From: Paeniglutamicibacter quisquiliarum
GTDB lineage: Bacteria; Actinomycetota; Actinomycetes; Actinomycetales; Micrococcaceae
Assembly (NCBI RefSeq): GCF_019084045.1
Contig: NZ_JAHRED010000001.1
Span: forward strand, 727,053 to 791,052
Direction of reading: 5' to 3'
Length of the DNA: 64,000 nt
Shown in pieces: positions 59,166-64,000 of this stretch (the first letter of the stretch is position 1; each line of letters begins with the position of its first letter). The notes beneath the pieces were generated by a model, which ran no database searches, was not told where the DNA came from, and saw only the letters and a list, made by a program, of their open reading frames with translations. Both the position numbers and the translations under genes were made by a program.

Positions 59166-60161
59166 CTACGGCAGGTTGACGACGCCGTCGATGCAGGTCA
59201 CCGAATGCCCGGCAATCCACACGCCCTGCGCGTCGGAATCCACGTGCAGGATCGCCGAGCGGCCCAGCCGGGTACCCTGGCGCACGGTGTAGGTGGCCGG
59301 GGCCAGCCCGGAGCCGGTCAGCCACGCCCCGAAGCCCGCGTTCAGCGACCCGGTGGCCGGGTCCTCCTGCAGGCCCTCGCCCGGGCAGAAGGCGCGCACC
59401 TCGTAGTCGGCCGGCGCGCCGGTGACCACGTTGCGGAAGCGCTGGGAGCCGCGCCGCTCGTCGGCGGCGGACACGGGGCGCAGTTCCTCGCGCGCCCCGG
59501 CCGGCCGGGCCTCGGGCACATTCGGGTCGTAGGAACGGGCGGGGACCCCGCCGACGGTGTGTGCGCCGATGACGCCGATCTCCAGCCCTTCCAGGGCCGA
59601 ATAGTCCGGTTCCAGCGACAGCACCAGGTCCGCGTCGCGCAGCAACAGGCCGGCCCAGTTCGGGCCGTTGACCAGCCACTGGTGCGCCAGCACGTCCTCG
59701 CGTGCCAGCCCGAGTCCGCCCAGCGCCCATTCGAGCACGTCCTCCTCGAGCTCGCCGGTGCGCACCATGGGCGGGGCCTTGAACGCCAGGGACTCCGGGT
59801 CCTCGGGGTGCTCGCCGGGGACGCGGCGGACCTCGATGAGCCCGGCCCCGCATTCCTGGATCAGCCCGGCGGGGTTCTTGGGCTCCCCTCCGGCCTCGAG
59901 CCACGCGTGCGCAGCGCCCAGGGTGGGGTGGCCCGCGAAGGGGAGCTCGGTGGTGGTGGTGAAGATCCGCGCCCGGTAGTCGGCATCCGGATGCGTTGCC
60001 GGAAGCAGGAACACGGTCTCGGCGAGGTTGGTCCAATTGGCGAAGCCCAGCATCTGGGCATCGCTGAGCCCCTCGCCGTCAAGCACCACGGCCAGGCCGT
60101 TGCCGGTGTAGGGGGAGGATGAGAAGACGTCTACTTGCTTGTACGGGCGGGCGATACTCAT
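59166..60161 (-). CDS. PhzF family isomerase-like protein
   Basis: 331 residues. YKQVDVFSSSPYTGNGLAVV opens the first of two diaminopimelate-epimerase-like domains; TNLAETVFLLP holds the catalytic Glu (~47) and FTTTTELPFAGHPTLGAAHA the family's second motif. GLQEDPATGSLNAGFGAWL marks the second domain. PhzF isomerises 2,3-dihydro-3-hydroxyanthranilate in phenazine synthesis, but no other phz gene is present, so this is one of the many homologues of unknown substrate. ATG at 60161; no strong ribosome binding site. Confidence 0.85.
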   Translation of the reverse strand: MSIARPYKQVDVFSSSPYTGNGLAVVLDGEGLSDAQMLGFANWTNLAETVFLLPATHPDADYRARIFTTTTELPFAGHPTLGAAHAWLEAGGEPKNPAGLIQECGAGLIEVRRVPGEHPEDPESLAFKAPPMVRTGELEEDVLEWALGGLGLAREDVLAHQWLVNGPNWAGLLLRDADLVLSLEPDYSALEGLEIGVIGAHTVGGVPARSYDPNVPEARPAGAREELRPVSAADERRGSQRFRNVVTGAPADYEVRAFCPGEGLQEDPATGSLNAGFGAWLTGSGLAPATYTVRQGTRLGRSAILHVDSDAQGVWIAGHSVTCIDGVVNLP

Positions 60162-60287
60162 GGATGAATCGTGTCACATCTGCCTGCGCCGCGTCCCGGA
60201 TGACGTCATTTTGTCATCCAGCACCCGCACGCGGCGTCCCCGGCCCCCCTTGCCCGTGGCCGGGCCGGGCTGCGGCGGCACGCGAAA

Positions 60288-60331
60288 GGCACCGGCCCCG
60301 CACCACGAAACCGTGGTGCGGGACCGGTGCC
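60288..60331 (-). terminator. 20-bp hairpin terminator after the AMIN-like gene
   Basis: GGCACCGGCCCCGCACCACG (60288-60307) pairs with 60312-60331 with a single mismatch; on the minus strand TTTCG follows. It lies directly after the secreted AMIN-like gene's stop. Confidence 0.75.
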
Positions 60332-60349
60332 CGCAGGATGCCCGCGCCG

Positions 60350-60916
60350 CTACCAACGATGGGCCACGTCGATCACCAGGCGGCTGGTGGACCCGTCGGC
60401 GGCGGTGAGCACGAAGGTGCGGAACGGCAGCCGGGCGCGGACGCCCAGGCCGAAGGAGGTCTGTCCCTCGTAGCTGCCCAGGAACGCGACCTGCCGGAAG
60501 GTGGTGTAGCCGGAAACGTCCTTGGCGTTGGTCCGGTTGGCCGGGTTGTAGGTAGGGACCCCGGAACTGGTGTAGGCAGGTGCCTTCACGATGATGCGCA
60601 GGTCGGCGGCGCCCGCCAGCGGGACGTGCCGGCCCTCGCCCTCGGTGTAGACGGCGTTGACGTAGCGCACGTCGTAGCCCTTCACCCTGCCCTTGAGGTC
60701 GATGACCATCCGGTCGTAGCAGGTGTGGCGGCCGGTGCGGACGTTGGTGATGGTGGCGGACGAGTATCCGGCTACGGAGTCGGCCAGCGATCCCCAGGTG
60801 ATGCCGCAATACGGCGCGGTGACAGCGGTGGCGGTCGCGGCCGGGGAAACCGGGGAGATGCCCAGTCCCGCAATGAGTAGTGCGCCGGCCAGTCCGGCGG
60901 CGATCCGGGATTTCAT
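60350..60916 (-). CDS. secreted AMIN-like domain protein
   Basis: 188 residues. A signal peptide (AAGLAGALLIAGLGISPVSPA) is followed by a beta-rich domain with TCYDRMVIDLKGRVKGYDVR and YVNAVYTEGEGRHVPLAG, the AMIN-like pattern common in actinobacterial exported proteins, and ending SRLVIDVAH. The two cysteines (CGITWG; TCYDRM) probably form a disulfide. It may bind cell-wall glycans. ATG at 60916 with GAGGAACATC upstream; a longer frame is shadow. Divergent from the MscS gene. Confidence 0.8.
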   Translation of the reverse strand: MKSRIAAGLAGALLIAGLGISPVSPAATATAVTAPYCGITWGSLADSVAGYSSATITNVRTGRHTCYDRMVIDLKGRVKGYDVRYVNAVYTEGEGRHVPLAGAADLRIIVKAPAYTSSGVPTYNPANRTNAKDVSGYTTFRQVAFLGSYEGQTSFGLGVRARLPFRTFVLTAADGSTSRLVIDVAHRW

Positions 60917-61099
60917 GATGTTCCTCGCTAGGGGCGAAATTCGGGTGGAGGGGGGTGGTGAAATCAGCATGCGCGCCGGGAAATGGCGCCGCAAGAGGGG
61001 TTATGCACAATCCATGGCATTGCAACACGCAGGAGATGTGACGGAGGAATGGCGGGGACATCCAGCCGACACCCAACGGCGTATGACAACCTTGTTGAT

Positions 61100-62194
61100 A
61101 TGCAGATCTTTGCCACCGGAACATTGGACGATGCCCTGAACGAGGCCGTGGAGAACACGAACGCATTACCTGAGACCATCCGACCGTGGGTTGTTGTTGC
61201 AATCGGATTACTGGCCGCCGTGCTCATCACAGTGGTCGTGTCCTTCATCCTCAAGCGCATGCTCCGGCGGATCCAGGGAATGCCCCCCGAGCGCACCCTG
61301 CGCCGGATGCCGCTGCTGCTGGCCCTGGCCTTCGCGTTCACCAAGGGCACCGTGGGTGTCTCGTTTGCCCCCAACCAGTGGGTGACGATCTGGCAGTTCC
61401 TGCTGTTTCTCGGGCTGATCAGCTCCATCGCCTGGCTGCTGATCGCCGCGATCGGGATCCTCGAGGACATCCTGCTGGCCAGGTACGGGCAGGACGACGG
61501 CAACCCGCGGCGGCTGGCCAAGATGCAGACCCAGGTCGGCTTGCTGCGCCGGGTGGTCACCGCGCTGATCATCACCCTGGCCGTGGCCGGCGCCCTGCTC
61601 ACGATTCCCGAGGTCAGGGCGCTGGGAGCCGGCCTGCTGGCCTCCGCCGGCCTGATCTCGGTGGTCGCGGCGCTCGCCGTCCAGTCCTCGCTGGCCAACG
61701 TCTTCGCCGGCCTGCAGATCGCCTTCACCGACGCGATCCGGGTCAACGACACCGTGGTGGTGGAAACCGAGCGCGGCACCATCGAGGAAATCACCCTCAC
61801 CTATGTGGTGGTGCTGTTGCTTGACGGACGGCGGATGATCATCCCCTCGACCCACTTCACCACGACGCCCTTTGAGAACTGGTCCCGCCGCAGCACCGAG
61901 ATCAGCGGCTTCGTGCTGCTGGACCTGAACTGGAACGCGCCCATCGAGCACCTGCGCACCCGCACCCGGCAATTGCTGGAATCCACCGACCTGTGGGACG
62001 GGCGGACCGGGGACCTGAACGTGACAGATGCCGTCGGCGGCATCCTCAAGGTCACGATTGCGCTCAGCGCCAGGAACCCCGGGGACCTCTACGACCTGCG
62101 CAACTACGTGCGCGAGCACCTGATTGCCGAATTGGGCAGGGACTACCCCGACGCCCTTCCCAAGCCGCTGATGCCCGGCGCGGCCCCGGCCTGA
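61100..62194 (+). CDS. mechanosensitive ion channel, MscS family
   Basis: 364 residues. Three to four N-terminal hydrophobic segments; the last is the pore helix region VRALGAGLLASAGLISVVAA, then LAVQSSLANVFAGLQIAFTD with the beta domain after it (DTVVVETERGTIEEITLTYVV; RMIIPSTHFTTTPFENWSRR). It releases solutes under osmotic downshock. ATG 61100 is the best fit to the family N-terminus but has no ribosome binding site; an ATG at 61049 with GGAGGA directly before it is possible. Confidence 0.87.
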   Translation: MQIFATGTLDDALNEAVENTNALPETIRPWVVVAIGLLAAVLITVVVSFILKRMLRRIQGMPPERTLRRMPLLLALAFAFTKGTVGVSFAPNQWVTIWQFLLFLGLISSIAWLLIAAIGILEDILLARYGQDDGNPRRLAKMQTQVGLLRRVVTALIITLAVAGALLTIPEVRALGAGLLASAGLISVVAALAVQSSLANVFAGLQIAFTDAIRVNDTVVVETERGTIEEITLTYVVVLLLDGRRMIIPSTHFTTTPFENWSRRSTEISGFVLLDLNWNAPIEHLRTRTRQLLESTDLWDGRTGDLNVTDAVGGILKVTIALSARNPGDLYDLRNYVREHLIAELGRDYPDALPKPLMPGAAPA

Positions 62195-62236
62195 GTCGAG
62201 GGGCTCCCCGGTCCGCCGACTCCGCGCCCGGGCAGC

Positions 62237-62887
62237 CTAGAGGTACAGTGCTGCGGGCCCGTAGTCGGCGCGCGCCCGGGCCGCGGCGGTGCGTTCGCGC
62301 AGGACCGCCACCATCTCATCGGCCTTGGAAATCAGGTCCCTGATCGCCGCGTCGTCACGGTCGACCCAGCGGGTCAGCGGTTCGGCATGCGTCGGGACGA
62401 AGTCCTTGTGCGGCTCCCACACAAAAAGCGTGCGTTCGGCGCCGAGCACGTATTGCTGCCAGAACACCTGGCGCAGGTAGTTCCGCGGGATCGTCTTGAA
62501 CGGCTTGTTGGTGGTCTTGATCTCCGCCAGCTCCACCCGGCCCGTCTCGCGGATTCCCAACCCGTCGGGGGTGGCGAGGTGGATGTGGTTCTCCGCGGCG
62601 TGGAAGAGCTGGCTGGAGGGAAGGATCCCGAAGTTCTCCTGCACCCACGCGGCGATGACCGGTTCGCGGGCCCGCCCGTGGTCGGTGTACGGGTTCCCGC
62701 CGAAGCCCGATCCGTGCAGCTTGTCCCAGGCCGCCGACTGGATGGACTTCGGGGTGGAAAGCTTGGCCACGTCGGTGGCCGTGATGCCCTGGGAACGGGC
62801 CCGCAGCCATGCGATCCGGTCCGAGGAATCGGCGACGATCCGTTGCAGGCAGGCGGCGGGGGCGGGTTCAACAGGCGAGGGGATCAC
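62237..62887 (-). CDS. YqaJ/lambda-exonuclease-like recombinase nuclease
   Basis: 216 residues. The catalytic set of the YqaJ/lambda-exonuclease fold is complete: Glu in HGRAREPVIAAWVQENFG (~76), Asp in HLATPDGLG (~101) and E-x-K in VELAEIKTTNKPFK (~115-117), then RNYLRQVFWQQYVLGAERT. Such 5'-3' exonucleases drive single-strand-annealing recombination, usually in phages; no other phage gene is near. The GTG at 62887 is the probable start (GTG 62902 also possible); no clear ribosome binding site. Confidence 0.8.
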   Translation of the reverse strand: MIPSPVEPAPAACLQRIVADSSDRIAWLRARSQGITATDVAKLSTPKSIQSAAWDKLHGSGFGGNPYTDHGRAREPVIAAWVQENFGILPSSQLFHAAENHIHLATPDGLGIRETGRVELAEIKTTNKPFKTIPRNYLRQVFWQQYVLGAERTLFVWEPHKDFVPTHAEPLTRWVDRDDAAIRDLISKADEMVAVLRERTAAARARADYGPAALYL

Positions 62888-63090
62888 CGACCCATTCTTC
62901 ACAATAAAACCCCGCACCGCGAACCGGCGGCGCGCCGCGCACCGGCGGGCAGGGTCCCGGCCGCTGCGCACCGCCCCGCACTGGCAGGGGCAACCGGCCG
63001 GACGTAGCATGGGCACCAAGGGCATCGGCGCACGTTCCGCGCGCGCCCGGGGCAACGGATACGCAGGCCGACGGCAGGGGAGCAGGAACC

Positions 63091-63939
63091 ATGGAACGCA
63101 AGCTGGGCGTGAGCACCCGGGTGTGGACCCGGCGGCTGGACGATGCCTCCCTCGCGGAACTGGCCGCCCATGCCGCGGGCCTGGGATTCGGGGCCATCGA
63201 GTTGCCGCTGGAAAACCCCGGCGACTGGGATCCGGCCGCCGCCCGGGAGATCCTCGCCGGCCACGGGCTGGCCCCGGTGGTGATCGGGGTGATGACCCCG
63301 TTGCGCAACCTGGTCTCCGCGCCGGCAGCGGAAATCGCCGCCACCGGGCATTACCTGGCGCAGTGCATCGACGTGGCCGCCGAGCTCGGCGCCGACATCG
63401 TGGCCGGGCCGCTCCATGCCTCCACCGGGCGCACCTGGGCGATGACCGGGCCAGAACGCGAGCACGCCTACCTCCAGCTGCGCACCAACCTCGCCCCGTT
63501 GGTCGACCGTGCGGTGGAGCGCGGAGTCACCCTGGCCATCGAGCCGCTGAACCGCTACGAAACCAGTTTCATCAACACGGTCGATCAGGCCTTCGACGCC
63601 CTCGAGCCACTGCTGGGACCGGGCCTCGGCATGCTCCTTGACACCTACCACCTGAACATCGAGGAAGGGAACATCGCCGCCTCGGTGGCCCGCGCCATGG
63701 GGCACATCGCCCATGTGCAGGTCAGCGGGAACAACCGGGGAGCCGTCGGGGCAGACCACTTCGACTTCAACGCCTTCATCCACGCCCTGGACCTGGCCGG
63801 CTACACCGGGCCGCTCTGCGTGGAGTCCTTCGTGCCCGGCAGTGCACACACCTGGCGTCCGCTGGCCAGCAGCCAGGATGCGCTCGCCTCTGACTCCCTC
63901 GGATACCTGCGGAACCTACAGCTCGGCGGGCTGCGCTAG
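63091..63939 (+). CDS. sugar phosphate isomerase/epimerase, D-tagatose/D-psicose 3-epimerase-like
   Basis: 282 residues. TIM-barrel with the metal ligands in order: Glu in LAIEPLNRYETSFINT (~152), Asp in LLDTYHLNIEEG (~188), His in IAHVQVSGNNRG (~209) and Glu in LCVESFVPGS. The pattern fits ketose 3-epimerases or related isomerases (hydroxypyruvate isomerase is an alternative). ATG 63091 has GGGGAGCAGGAACC ahead. The gene ends 61 bp before the edge, so its operon partners are outside the window. Confidence 0.85.
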   Translation: MERKLGVSTRVWTRRLDDASLAELAAHAAGLGFGAIELPLENPGDWDPAAAREILAGHGLAPVVIGVMTPLRNLVSAPAAEIAATGHYLAQCIDVAAELGADIVAGPLHASTGRTWAMTGPEREHAYLQLRTNLAPLVDRAVERGVTLAIEPLNRYETSFINTVDQAFDALEPLLGPGLGMLLDTYHLNIEEGNIAASVARAMGHIAHVQVSGNNRGAVGADHFDFNAFIHALDLAGYTGPLCVESFVPGSAHTWRPLASSQDALASDSLGYLRNLQLGGLR

Positions 63940-64000
63940 CGCCCTGCGCCCGCATCCGGGCGCGGGCGGAGCCGACCCGGGCGCCGGCGCAGAGCCGGTG

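Noticed and set aside
1..64000. CRISPR arrays, tRNA/rRNA genes, insertion sequences, integrase or attachment sites
   Set aside because: Looked for regularly spaced repeats, cloverleaf-like sequence and transposase or integrase motifs on both strands; none seen.

Overview
The window is about 64 kb of strongly GC-rich chromosomal DNA. Codon use, the HemD protein with a C-terminal DNA-binding domain, a PaaX regulator, several genes with no ribosome binding site (possibly leaderless) and the overall gene types point to an actinobacterium. An Arthrobacter / Paeniglutamicibacter-like member of the Micrococcaceae is the most likely source. That placement is inferred from gene content; no rRNA gene is present to test it. 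I found no rRNA, tRNA, insertion sequence, prophage or CRISPR array.

Layout. 1-2929: the end of nirB (assimilatory nitrite reductase), cobA and hemD, which overlap and form a nitrite reductase / siroheme operon. 2926-6427: an MFS drug-type exporter divergent from a TetR regulator and a second MFS gene, with a perfect 28-bp palindrome between them. 6444-12946: a UPF0126/TRIC-type membrane protein, a DUF1697 protein, an unusual Nramp-like transporter, an S9 peptidase and an amine-oxidase-like flavoprotein. 13060-25684: the most interesting block, a catabolic island for an aromatic compound. It holds an AAHS-type aromatic acid importer, a hotdog thioesterase, an isatin-hydrolase-like metal hydrolase, a ThDP decarboxylase-like enzyme, a CoA ligase, a two-domain flavin monooxygenase/old-yellow-enzyme protein, TesB, a small cupin, an FAH-family hydrolase, RidA and PaaX. 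I read it as isatin -> isatinate -> anthranilate (2-aminobenzoate) -> anthraniloyl-CoA degradation, with salicylate via salicylyl-CoA as the main alternative.

25829-31900: a lower-GC stretch with a 2-hydroxyacid dehydrogenase and a deletion scar that joins the remains of a LuxR-type regulator to the remains of an HTTM-family membrane protein. It continues with small housekeeping genes (PLDc_N-like, S4 RNA-binding, thermonuclease, lipoprotein), then an SDR and a luciferase-like monooxygenase transcribed behind a clear TPP riboswitch. 31922-35463: tex, an SdpI-like gene and ferritin. 35762-41907: a cell-wall module of three SH3b-repeat proteins (one also an M23 peptidase, one also a VanY-type M15 peptidase) with an AI-2E family permease gene between them.

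42026-64000: mostly metabolic and transport genes. They include an aldehyde dehydrogenase, an aldo/keto reductase, a 45-residue conserved microprotein flanked by two related hairpin repeats, thiolase, an alpha/beta hydrolase, a universal stress protein, an ABC exporter, the helicase HrpB and an IscA/HesB-like protein. Then come an SDR, an acyl-CoA dehydrogenase, GNAT and TetR proteins, a DoxX-like protein, another DHA2-type MFS exporter, PhzF, a secreted AMIN-like protein, an MscS channel, a stand-alone YqaJ-type exonuclease and a sugar isomerase/epimerase.
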